A stretch of DNA of 64,000 nucleotides from Perilla frutescens (lineage: Eukaryota > Streptophyta > Magnoliopsida > Lamiales > Lamiaceae), in the NCBI GenBank assembly GCA_026008535.1, contig BRKX01000004.1, forward strand, positions 31,438,501 through 31,502,500, written 5' to 3'. Under the pieces are notes generated by a model. That model saw nothing but the letters and a program-made list of their open reading frames with translations. It was not told the origin of the DNA and searched no databases. Below, piece by piece: positions 10,036 through 20,118 of this stretch (positions are counted from its first letter, which is position 1; every line of letters begins with the position of its first letter). The position numbers were made by a program, and so were the translations under genes.

Positions 10036-12160
10036 TGGGCGCACGGGCGCGCTCATGCTGTCCGGCAGCTCCGACACGTTTTCGTACGGAGGCCATAACT
10101 TTCACCTCAGTTGGAACTACAAGGCCCACGAGTACTCAAATCGAAGCTCTTTCGATGATCTACGAGATAGAAGTGGCCAATTGTCTGTAATCTCGATATT
10201 TCAAATCTGATTTTCCGTCCCCATTTATGGTAATTTCGGATGCCTTAATCTTTTAAATTATCGCATTTTAAGTTATAGTTAAGGCTCAAGGGTTTAGATA
10301 TCATTTCGATGTCTTATTAGGAGCTCGAATAAGGTTCTAAGTCGTTGATCGACTTTCGTAAATATGAGGTGAACCCCAAGGAGGCTCGAGGAAGGATTTT
10401 CAGCTCGTTGCTTCGTCTACGCACTTGTTCTTGAGGTGCTCGTCATCGAGGTGGGTGGTTCTAAACCAAGTATAAGATTTGAGCTATTAAGCTCTAGAAG
10501 CATGTTAAGACAAGGGAAATATCCAATTAAAATATTTTATGCTCTGCCTGTTTAGTCTCTGTACAAGGAAAGGAAAGGAATAAAGTTATATGCATGATTT
10601 TGTTGAATTGCTATTTGAGTTAGATAAAGTTAAGGAAGTTGTTATAATCTAAGTGAGCTCTCAAGTATGTTTAGATATGCTAGAATTATTTTTATATAAT
10701 TTATGCTATCATGAGGTGTTTAGAATTACTTTATTGCAATCGATGATTATCCGCGTTCATTTTCTCGTATTTGAATGTTTATGCTTGTTAAAAGCTCGTA
10801 TAGTTAAGGATTAAGGATTGCCTTTTAGGGTAAGTTATAAATCCCTTATAGGCCGAGTTCATGCTCAATGAAAGAATTAGCGTAGACGATTGCTCTAGGC
10901 TTGGTATTGTTAGCTAAGTTAAGTAAGTAAGGAAGGTTAAGGTTAAGTAAGAAAGGAAGTTAAGGAAGGATATATCTTATGTTGTAAGCAGGTTATCGAG
11001 CTCAAAGAACAGTTTATTTACATTATCATGCTGTGACCCTCGTGTCACTAATGTTGAACATTTGAAAGTAAAGAGAGTCACTGCTGGGTAATTCCCTCGC
11101 ATACTCAGAGGATACTTGAGGTAACCCCTCTCTCATCCTAAGGCAAAAAGGGTGCAGTAGACAAGAGGTTTGAACCAGGAAAGGCGCCAAGAAAGGAAGT
11201 AAAAGGTTTTGCGGCTATGGAGAGGGTTTTTACGATTTGCTCTCCATATGCCGTCAGTTTATAATTGGATATTCCAAAGTTTATTAAAGAGTTTTCTCGT
11301 AAAACCCCACTGAGTACATTAGTGCTCACACCCTCTTTTTCAAATGTTTTCAGGTTAAGATGCTGAGGCCGGTGATGTGCTGCTGGTGGGGTTGTCTGAG
11401 TTGTTTGAGGTTTCAAGTTTGTTGCTCTATATGGTTACATGTTTTTCTTCCGCTAAGTTTCTGCTAAGTACTCTGATATTAGTATTTAGTCTTGAGACGT
11501 GTAACTTGATTCTTGATAGTAGCATGTCTTAATTGCTATGATTTCTATTATCAATAAAGACTTGAGAAGTTGAAGCATGTTCTTTTGACATCCCAGTTAT
11601 TCCTTTATTGATTCTGAGTTAATTGAATAGTCATACCTGTTGAGCATTCTGGTATCTATTCATCTTCAGTTGACTTGTGAATAAGTCTTGCATGCTTGTT
11701 GTTGTTGTTCGCCTTTGAAGGGGGCTTTTTCTTTCAAACATGATTATGTTCGTTCAAGTTAAGCTTGAGTTAGTTTCTTGTTTGGTCCTATGAATGGGAC
11801 AGTAAGATTTATTTGACTCCGACCTATTTATGGGTCTTAGTCGATGTGACCTTTGATGAGGTCTTGTTTATTTGAATAGTCAGATTCCTATATGTTTGTC
11901 TTTGGATTCTGTTTAAATTTCGGTTGGCCTATGTTTTGGCATTCCTTTGACTCGATTGAATCCTTTGACCCCTTTGATTCGTTGAAAGTGATAGTTCTTC
12001 CAAGTTATAAAGTTAAGTTGCCTGAGTTCTTGAGGCGCTAACTTAGTTTAATTCTAAAAACACCCCCCTGGATTTCTGAGTAATCTACCTATTTTTTCGG
12101 CTTTTACGCCTAACACCCTGTCCCTCTTAAAATGACCGCCTAAGGGACCAGGCTGTTACA

Positions 12161-12262
12161 CTCATCCAGAGTTTTAAAAATTTGTTCAAGAGTTAGCTTC
12201 AATTCACAGTGTGGTATAGAATATTATGTCATTCAAGGAGATATCTCTATAGTCACATTACT
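12161..12262 (-). pseudogene. FRS pseudogene N-terminal segment beyond the solo LTR
   Basis: On the minus strand it reads IPHCELKLTLEQIFKTLDEG and runs straight into the FAR1 domain once the LTR is ignored. This matches the conserved lead-in of FRS proteins. No convincing start codon is visible further upstream, so the true 5' end is unknown. Confidence 0.65.
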
Positions 12263-13228
12263 ACGGTCACTTGATATAGAAGAAGCTGACACACTAAAAG
12301 CAATAAATTATAAACAGAAGAAGATACAATGCTAATATAATCACATCAAGAGATTTTCAGACATAAAATCAACATGTACATTACATTTTAGCATGACATA
12401 TGTCCCATTCTAGCATCATGTAGAACATGTTTTAGCATGACGCCGTATCTTTGGTAATGAGAATGCACATGCTGCTAAAGGCAAAAATGATAAGCACACT
12501 AGTAAATACACTCGACTATCATCATGACATACACAACTATCTAATACACCATGCTGTAAATGAAATTTTAGCATCACACTATTCTAATGTTTGCATGGTG
12601 TGTATGACATGTTTCAGAGAATGAATTATAAATAAGATAAAACCAGTATGTTATCATGCTAAAACATGTATACAACCATGCTAAAATGAATACTTTCACA
12701 TGCTAAAACATCTTATATGATATGATACTCAAATAAACAGATCAAATCATTATATATTGTATACGTTATCGTGTTATACCCTATAAACAAACAGATCAAA
12801 TCAATCACACATAAAAAAGTAAATACACAACCATAATGAACTCCAATAGAACAAACTGGAAAATCAATCCATATACAACAAATTGTGAAATTAATCGACA
12901 CTAAAATTCCAAACTGAATCAAACATTGCAAAATAAATTACATACTCGTAGTCTCCATAAAAACACAGATGTAGATACTTCATGACAAAAAGATAATGAT
13001 AGAAAGAAAAAGAATTTGAGAAATAAAAAATGTGATCTAAAAGGAGATCGATCTTCGCCAAAAAAGACGGAATGATGAAGATGAAAACGATCGAAGAAGA
13101 GATTAAGGAAATATTTTCACGTGAAAAGAGGAAGGATGAAGATGGAAACAAAAATAGAACTAGCAAAAGAATTATTGAATTACTATATTACCCTCCCCTC
13201 AATCAAACTTGCCAAAAATTACAAGTTT
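12263..13228. other. AT-rich upstream flank of the FRS pseudogene
   Basis: No gene recognised. The segment is AT-rich, with repeated short motifs of the type TTTTAGCATGA and CATGCTAAAA between about 12380 and 12710. It ends in the Tat-element target site GTCAC (13229-13233). It may contain the promoter or 5' leader of the FRS gene. The small ORFs here have no recognisable product. Confidence 0.4.
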
Positions 13229-13233
13229 GTCAC

Positions 13234-13880
13234 TGTAGAAGCCCTATTTCTGCATAGGCCCATAGATCAGGCCCATGGCCATTCTTAAGGACTAAAGAAT
13301 TGAAGAGCTCGACACCTCGTGATCAATATCTCAAGGATGATACCTCGAGGTCGACGCCTCACTAATCAAGGTCCAGAAGTCTAAAGAAAGATTCCACGAT
13401 TGAGAAAATTCCTGAAAAGGATCAGGTCAAAGTATCCGTTGAAGATATGTTAGACCCCATAAAAAACCCTAAAGGAGATAAAGTTGATCCCACAAAATAT
13501 AAGAATTCATTTAAAAGCTCACTAATATATATATCCACACTCTTCATAGGAGGGGGATCATAGAATAATCAATGATCACTCACGCAACACTGATTTTTCA
13601 GATTTGTTTAGAGCTTTCATCACACAATCCCTCAAGAAACATACTCACAAGGGTCCACGACAGTGGAGCTCGATCCCCCAATCTTCAACTATCCTTTAAC
13701 ATTCAATCTATAATTTATTATTCACTTTTTATCTCTATTAATCTGATTCTGACTTAAGCGTCGGAGTCCGTTCGATCGACAACCCTCCGATGGTCCTTCA
13801 GCTTCACGTGTTTTTTATCTTGTAGGTCACTAGAGCCCAAACTCGAAGAACGATCAATTGTAGAGTTTTTACCCTCTATA
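13234..13880 (+). mobile_element. Tat element 5' LTR
   Basis: 647 bases, starting TGTAGAAGCCC and ending in CTCTATA just before the PBS. The terminal CA has become TA; the 3' LTR keeps CA. It matches 27583-28136 plus 34000-34096 along its length with many scattered substitutions, fitting an old insertion. Confidence 0.88.
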
Positions 13881-13898
13881 GTTTGGCGCCCACCGTGG
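13881..13898 (+). other. Primer-binding site of the Tat element
   Basis: GTTTGGCGCCCACCGTGG directly after the LTR. TTGGCGCC is the usual start of the tRNA-complementary PBS in Tat/Ogre and Athila elements. The sequence GCCCACCGTGGGGC right there can also form a short hairpin. Confidence 0.75.
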
Positions 13899-13920
13899 GG
13901 CTCCGATCGATCACTTCAAG

Positions 13921-15050
13921 ATGACGAATAAAAGCCACAAGGACACGACAACTGTCCTTCAGGAAGCCCGAAAAGATGGGGCAACTGTGACCCCCTCATC
14001 TGAAGGCGATGGTGATGTTGCACAACTTTTACGTTCTATCCAACGTCAATTGGATACCACCACAGTCGAGCTCACCGCAATCCGAACTGAAAACTCGGCT
14101 TTAAAGGCTAGAGTCGAAGTAATTTCTTAACCAAACCTTTTTCTAAATGGATCTGCTTTAACTCAACTGTCCCCACTCTCACGAACCCGCACATCAAATG
14201 AACTCCGAGAGCAGGTACTTCTGAACTCGACACATGAATTGACTAACCATTTCACTATAGGTACAAGCAAAGAACCCATACTCAAGGGCAAGGAAAAAGA
14301 TGATTTCTCCATAGGACCCCCTCTTGGGTTCGAAGACTATGAGCCTAGATCAGAATCTAAGGTTGAGAAGAAGATCCAGCGATTAGAAGACATATTGACC
14401 CGAATTCTAAGGGTTCCCACTCCCATTAGAAAGACTGCACCAATGAGCTTTGTAGATTCTCCGTTCCCCGATGAGATCAGCCTCATGGAAATTCTTCCGA
14501 AGTTTACCTTACCGAGCATGATGCTATTTGATGGCACATCCGATCCCGATGATTATTTCACCCAATATAATCAAACAATGTTCACGACCACGATACCCCG
14601 ACATGCCCGAGAAGCCAGCATGTATAAAGGCTTTGGATCCAGCCTCGTTGGCCCAGCACTCCAATGGTTCATCAACCTTTCCAACTCAACGATCTCGTCA
14701 TTCACCCAGCTTAACGATCTCTTCATTGAGCAATTCGCCAGTAGCCATAAGATTGAAAAATGTGCGAATGACCTCTACATAGTAGTACAAAGGTCAGAAG
14801 AATCCCTACGAAGCTTCGTGGAAAGGTTCAATAGAGAAAAAGTATCGATCCCCAACTGCAACATCGATACCATGATTTCAGCCTTCAGGAAAGGCCTTAA
14901 AAGAGACTCCAACCTCTACAAGGAGTTAACCAAATATCCCTGCAAGATAATGAAGAATGTGCTCGCTAAAGCGTGGGCCCAAATGAGAAGAAGCCGAAGT
15001 GAATTCATCTAGACCTCGCACCCGGAACGAACATCCAAGGAAAGAACAAA
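13921..15050 (+). pseudogene. Tat element gag
   Basis: Capsid-type gag. It starts at ATG 13921 (MTNKSHKDTTT), with a coiled-coil-like region (QLLRSIQRQLDTTTVELTAI). A retrotransposon-gag domain then spans roughly 14480-14990, with GPALQWFINLSNSTISSF, EQFASSHKIEK and FRKGLKRDSNLYKEL typical of Tat gags. A TAA at 14128-14130 interrupts the same frame. A frame slip near 14985 breaks the conserved AWAQ region, after which another frame carries the acidic continuation. No zinc knuckle is readable further on. Confidence 0.85.
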
Positions 15051-15463
15051 AAAACAACAGGACATATAGATTCAGAATGGACCCCTAACCACGGAAACCG
15101 CGATTCGACTCACGAAAGAGGTGAGCTCCAGAACCCCAGGTCGACAGAAGACTCCCAGAGTACAACTTCTACATATCACCATCAAAAGCAGTCCTGGCCC
15201 TCAAGGGACTCGGCCATAATGTGAAATGGCCCGCAAAACTGAAATCCCCAGATAACGAACGTGATATGAGCAAGTGCTATGAGTTCCATAATAATCATGG
15301 ACACAAGACAGATGAATGAATCGCCTTGAGACTCAAAGTTGTAGAACTATTAAAGTGAAGATATCTCACCGACCTCCTGATCCCCAAAGGAAAAGAGACC
15401 TAATCGCGAAAAGAAAATGAAAAGGAAGCATAACCTCCTGGACCCTCGAGGGTCGTTCGTACC

Positions 15464-16050
15464 TTGAACTGTATAATAGGAGGTTCAGAAGTGAGCGGGA
15501 TCTCACAGTCTTCAGCAAAAAGACACTGTCGCTTGATAAAGTACAACAGAAATATCCCCAGACAAGCCAAACAAGATGACCTCTTCATCTTTGACTTCAC
15601 CGACAGAAAAGCTTCCGACCTCTCTCACCCTCACCACGATGCACTATTCATTTCCTTATTAATTTCTAATTACCTAATTAAGCGTGTTCTTATTGATAAT
15701 GAGAGCTTCTCTAACTTGATCTTTCTGAATACCTTGAAAGGGATGCAGGTAAAGGAAACTGAAATCGTTAAAATGTCAACCACCTTAATTGGTTTCAGCG
15801 GAGATCACAAGGCCATGATGGAGGAAATCATACTTCCCATCTATATCGAAGGGATAAATATCTTCACCAAATTCCAAGTAATCGATGCCCCCTCAGCTTA
15901 CAATATCATAATGGGAAGGCCTTGGATCCACGAACTTTAGGCGATACCGTCAACCCATCATCAGCTTATGAAATTCCCACACTCTGGGAAGTTTGCAAAA
16001 TCCGAGGTGAATAGATCACAGCTCGAGAATGTTACGTCTCCACCTTTATG
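15464..16050 (+). pseudogene. Tat element aspartic protease region
   Basis: Retropepsin-like segment that would cleave Gag-Pol. The hallmark reads VLIDNESFSNLIF, where the family has D-x-G-S; the glycine is replaced by Glu, so the active site is damaged. The later motif IIMGRPWIHEL is the conserved end of the domain in Tat elements. A TAG at 15938-15940 interrupts the frame. Confidence 0.75.
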
Positions 16051-16062
16051 CATAAATGAGCT

Positions 16063-16990
16063 ATGGAAATAAATCAAATCGAGGTCGGATCATCTTCAGC
16101 TAGTGTCGAAAATCATAGGTACGAAGAACCCGAACTGGAAGACCTCAATGAAGTCCAGATACATCCTGATTTTCCCGACCATGAGGTACCGATTGGGTCG
16201 AGATTAACTACAGAAATACGAGAGCAATTGATAAGATTCCTCATCGAGTACCACGATTGCTTTACATGGTTGTTCGAAGACATGACAGGTATCGACCCTT
16301 CAGTTATAACAAATAAATTGCAGGTCGATCCAAACAAAACCCAGTAAAGTAAAAAAGACGTAAATTTGCCTCAAAACGAAACAAGATTGTGGACGAAGAA
16401 GTCAATAAGCTGCTCAAGCATGGACACATTAGAAAAGTCCAGTACCCCGAATGGCTAGCCAACATCGTGGTAGTAAAGAAAAAGAACAGCAAAAATAGGC
16501 TCTGTATAGACTTCACCGACCTCAACCAGGCATATCCTAAGGACTCATTCCCCTTGCCTCATATCGACGCGCTAGTAAACGTGACGGCTGGACATGAACG
16601 ATGAGCTTCATAAACACCTTCTCTGGATACAACTAGATCTTTATGTATCCTGAAGACCAAGAGAAAACTGCCTTCATCACCCATCAAGGTATGTTTTGCT
16701 ACAAAGTTATGCCCTTTGGACTAAACAATACAGATGCAACCTACCAAAGGCTGGTGAACCGAATGTTCGAAGAAATGATTGGGGACACCATGGAAGTCTA
16801 CATCGACGACATGCTCGTAAAGTCCCCTAGAGCTCGAGATCACATTGATCACCTCCGCCGAACATTCGAGGTCCTTCGCCACTACAATATGAAACTGAAT
16901 CCTGCAAAATGTGCATTTGGAAACATACAACAACCTTGGCTACCTCATCATAAAGAAAAGTATCGAGGTCGATCCCAGCCAAATTAGGGC
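16063..16990 (+). pseudogene. Tat element reverse transcriptase
   Basis: Decayed RT. Visible motifs in order are FTWLFEDMTGIDP, WLANIVVVKKKNSKNRLCID, DLNQAYPKDSFPLP, KTAFITHQGMFCYKVMPFGL and the catalytic YIDDML at about 16798. The frame is interrupted near 16345 by a TAA and frame slip, at 16602 and around 16630, and lost again near 16930. The order and spacing are normal for plant gypsy RT. Confidence 0.85.
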
Positions 16991-17150
16991 TGTCAGAAAC
17001 ATACAACAACTTCGGAATATCAAGGAGGTGTAAAAGCTCACTGGACGACTCACGGTCCTTGGCAGCTTCATCTAAAAGTATTCAGAAAAAAGCCACATCT
17101 TTTTCAAGACGCTATGCAAAAATAAAAGCTTCGATTGTACTGTCGAATGC

Positions 17151-18110
17151 TTGAAAGCCTTAGAAGAACTGAAAGAATATCTGGCGAGCCCCCCTCTACT
17201 ATCGAAACCTTGCAACAGAGAGGTATTTTTAATATATTTATCTGTTTCAACTAACTCTGTTAGTGCAGTTTTAGTCAGAGAAGATGAAGAAAGACAACAC
17301 CCGGTTCACTACACTAGTCGATCATTGCTAGATGCCGAGACTAGATATCCACAATTGGAAAAGCTGGCATTGGCCCTCATCATGGAGTCAAGAAAAATGA
17401 ATCCCTAATTCCAAAGCCATTCGATCAAAGTAGTCATGGAATTCCCGCTCAGAACAGTATTGAGAAAACCAAATCTCGCAGGAAGGCTCTCTAAATAGGT
17501 CGTCGAGCTTGGGGAGTACAACATACATTATGTACCTCGGACCTCGATAAAGTCCCAAGTACTTTCGAACTTCATTGTCAATTTTTTCTACGAGGCCCTG
17601 GCCAAAACAGAGGGCGAGTCAATGAGCATTGAAGAAGAAAATTCGAAGTTTTGGACCCTTTAAGTCGATGGCTCCAACACTTCGAAGAGGAGCGATCTAG
17701 GCATGGTTCTAACAAGCTCAATAGGAGAAACTACCGAGCGGACAGTCCGATGCGGATTCAAAGCAACCAACAACGAAGCCGAGTACGAAGCCCTTATCGC
17801 ATGATTAAACTTAGCTAGTGATCTTGGAGCCAGAAATATTCGAATTCAATGCGACTCCTAGCTAATAATAAACCAATTCGAGGGAGAATTCCAAGTAAAA
17901 GACTCAAGAATGATCGCTTACCTCGCTGTAGCAAAACAATTAGCTTCAAAGTTTGGAAAGATCGAAGCCCAACACATTATAAGAGAAGACAACAGGCACA
18001 CTGACGCCTTGGCTAACTTAGGATCAGCAATCAAAATTACTGAAGTAAAAAATATCCCAATACTATACGCAAAATGGCCAGCTAGCTGTCTGGAAAGAAG
18101 AAGGTTTGGA
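17151..18110 (+). pseudogene. Tat element RNase H plus second (archaeal-type) RNase H
   Basis: The first RNase H has ALEELKEYLASPPLLSKP, HYTSRSLLDAETRYPQLEKL and stops at 17406. The second starts near 17640 with VDGSN, then ATNNEAEYEALIA, IQCDS and a final REDNRHTDALANL. This second, archaeal-type RNase H is diagnostic of the Tat lineage. Several stop codons (for example at 17497, 17660 and 17803) interrupt both. Confidence 0.8.
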
Positions 18111-18229
18111 AATTCTACCCGTCGAAAATGGTACAAACTAGATGACCCATCTCATCAGGTATATACTAGAAAATGAGCTCTCCGAAGATCGCCTCGAAGC
18201 AAAATAGATCAATGCTCTATGATATCCGG

Positions 18230-19345
18230 ATCCCTATATAGGAAATCTTTTTCAGGGCCTTACTTGAAATGTGTTAGCCCCATACAAGCTAAATACATCC
18301 TAAGCGAGCTTTATGAAAGCGAATGTGGAAACCACTCAGGATACAGAAGCTTGGTCAACCGAGCTCTAACATCCGAGTTCTACTAGCCGACCATGAGAAC
18401 AGACGCAAAGAGCTACGCCAAAGCATGTGACCAATGTCAGAGGTTCACCCAGACAAACCACATGCCCCTAGAGCCCTTACATACCACAGCCATCCCATGG
18501 CTATTCATGAACTGGGGGATGGATATCGTAGAACCACTACCAAAAGGTGAAAATCAGAAATGCTATATTTTGGGTCTAATGGACTACTTCACCAAGTGAG
18601 TCAAGGCCGAAGCCTTCACATGGGTCAGAGATACAGAGGTACAAAATTTTTTATGGAAACATATTTTATGCAGGTTCAGAGTTCCCAGAGATATCGTGAC
18701 AAACAACGGATCCCAGTTCATAAGTACAAGATTCCAAGACTTCTGCAAAGAATGGAACATCAAACTCTCATTCTCCACCCCAAGGTAGCCCGCAGCAAAC
18801 AGTCAAGTAGAGACCATGAACATGATAATCCTGAATATCCTAAAGAAGAGGCTATCGGAACACAAAAATTAATGGGTTCAACAGCTCTCAGGAGTTCTAT
18901 GGTCTTACAGGATGACCTCGAGGACAAGCATGGGAGAAACCCCATTTGCCCTAACATATAGATCGGAAGCTGTGTTACCAGCAGAAGCAGAGATCGGCAC
19001 AGCTCGAACTGAATGGTCCAATTAATCGAGCAACAAGTAGCTCAAGGCAAATCTCGACTCTATCGATGAGCTCCGAGATTGGGTGCCAATGAAAATAGCG
19101 GCATACCAACAAATGGTAAGCCGACACTTCGATAAAAATACTAGACTTCGAACATTCCAAGTCAGAGATTAGGTACTCAGGAAAGTGTTCTAAAATATGA
19201 AGGAAAGTGGAACTAGAAAATTGGCACCGAACTCGAAAGTCCCATACCAGATCGAAAAGGTCGTCGGAAATGGAGCTTACAAACTCCGAACTAAAGAAGG
19301 CTGACCCATAACCAACAGTTGGAACACATTGCATTTAAAATAGTA
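18230..19345 (+). pseudogene. Tat element integrase
   Basis: The zinc-binding region reads SYAKACDQCQRFTQ. The core has MNWGMDIVEPLPKG and, in other frames, a target-DNA stretch with VPRDIVTNNGSQF and a late ALTYRSEAVLPAE. The C-terminal part ends near YKLRT. At least seven stops or frameshifts are present, many at CAG/CAA- or TGG-type codons. Confidence 0.8.
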
Positions 19346-19985
19346 TCACTTCTAAAACTCCCAATGTCATTTTCCTTTTGTCTTTTATCTCCTTTAAAGA
19401 TTTGATTACTGACTTGAGCGTCGGAGTAACTAACAGAACCCCAAGCACAGGGGTCCTGACCCTCAAGAAGATGATGGGGTTTCGATCCTAAATTCGGCCT
19501 CACGATCAAAGAAACTCCAAGCACAGGGGTCCAGCCCCTAGAGTTCGAAAGATCCTGACTTCGAAAGTCTCGAACCCAATGTCGAAGAATAATCTCGACC
19601 GATCAATTCAAACCCGGAGGACCCTAACGCCCAAACCAACAAATTTAGGACATAAAAGTAGTCGTCAAAATTCTAGATGCTATCTCAAAAGGTATCCTCA
19701 AGGCTATCGTTGTTTGTTTTATCTAACCCTTATTCTATATATGTATCAACCTCTGCAACTCACATCATTTCAAAACATCAAATTAAAGCGAAATGCATAA
19801 CACGAGCACGCGAAAATGAGAAGATCAAGGCACCTAACTAGAATCGGCAAAAAGCCATCTTGTCCATCATAATCCACCTTTACAAAAGGCGGATCAAGAA
19901 GTAACATAAAATATTTACAGACGATTGTTTGAGGAAAAGCACAAAATTGTTCAACAAAAAATATAAAGTGTTTTTTCACAGAAAA
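19346..19985 (+). other. Post-integrase spacer of the Tat element
   Basis: No sense ORF. It contains an LTR-like phrase GACTTGAGCGTCGGAGT at 19411-19427, which is also present in both LTRs. The 16-base word CCAAGCACAGGGGTCC occurs twice, 76 bases apart (19441 and 19517). Spacer regions of this kind with repeats are common in the Tat lineage. Confidence 0.5.
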
Positions 19986-20118
19986 TTAAGTCGAGGCCAC
20001 GTCTCTGACCTTAGCAGCACCTCCACCATCTTCACCATCAGCATCTCTGGTAGTCTTGCCCCCCTCACAAGCCTCCACCTCCTTCCCAGCTTCGATGTCG
20101 ACCCCGGCAGTGCTGCAT
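19986..20118 (-). pseudogene. C-terminal end of the Tat antisense ORF
   Basis: On the minus strand, a Gly/Asp/Glu-rich tail (GVDIEAGKEVEACEGGK ... GEDGGGAAK) ends in a TAA at 19986-19988. It continues exon 3 of the antisense ORF on the far side of the solo LTR at 20119-23049, after a one-base frame change. Function unknown. Confidence 0.6.

Larger units (their letters stand above)
9061..12160 (+). mobile_element. Solo LTR (3.1 kb) with TSD CTCAT, gypsy
   Basis: The ends are TGTAACAACCC and GGCTGTTACA. The same five bases, CTCAT, lie directly before (9056-9060) and after (12161-12165). No PBS or polypurine tract adjoins, so the element collapsed to a solo LTR by recombination. It carries a TATA box (9758-9767), a GC-rich minisatellite downstream of it, and the motif CCACTGAGTACATTAGTGCTC (11307-11327). 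It is the same family as the LTR at 56421-59952, in opposite orientation. Confidence 0.9.

Noticed and set aside
9794..10210. Four overlapping ORFs of 90-121 codons on both strands
   Set aside because: They lie on a GC-rich minisatellite in a solo LTR; open frames in several phases come from composition. No start context or family match.
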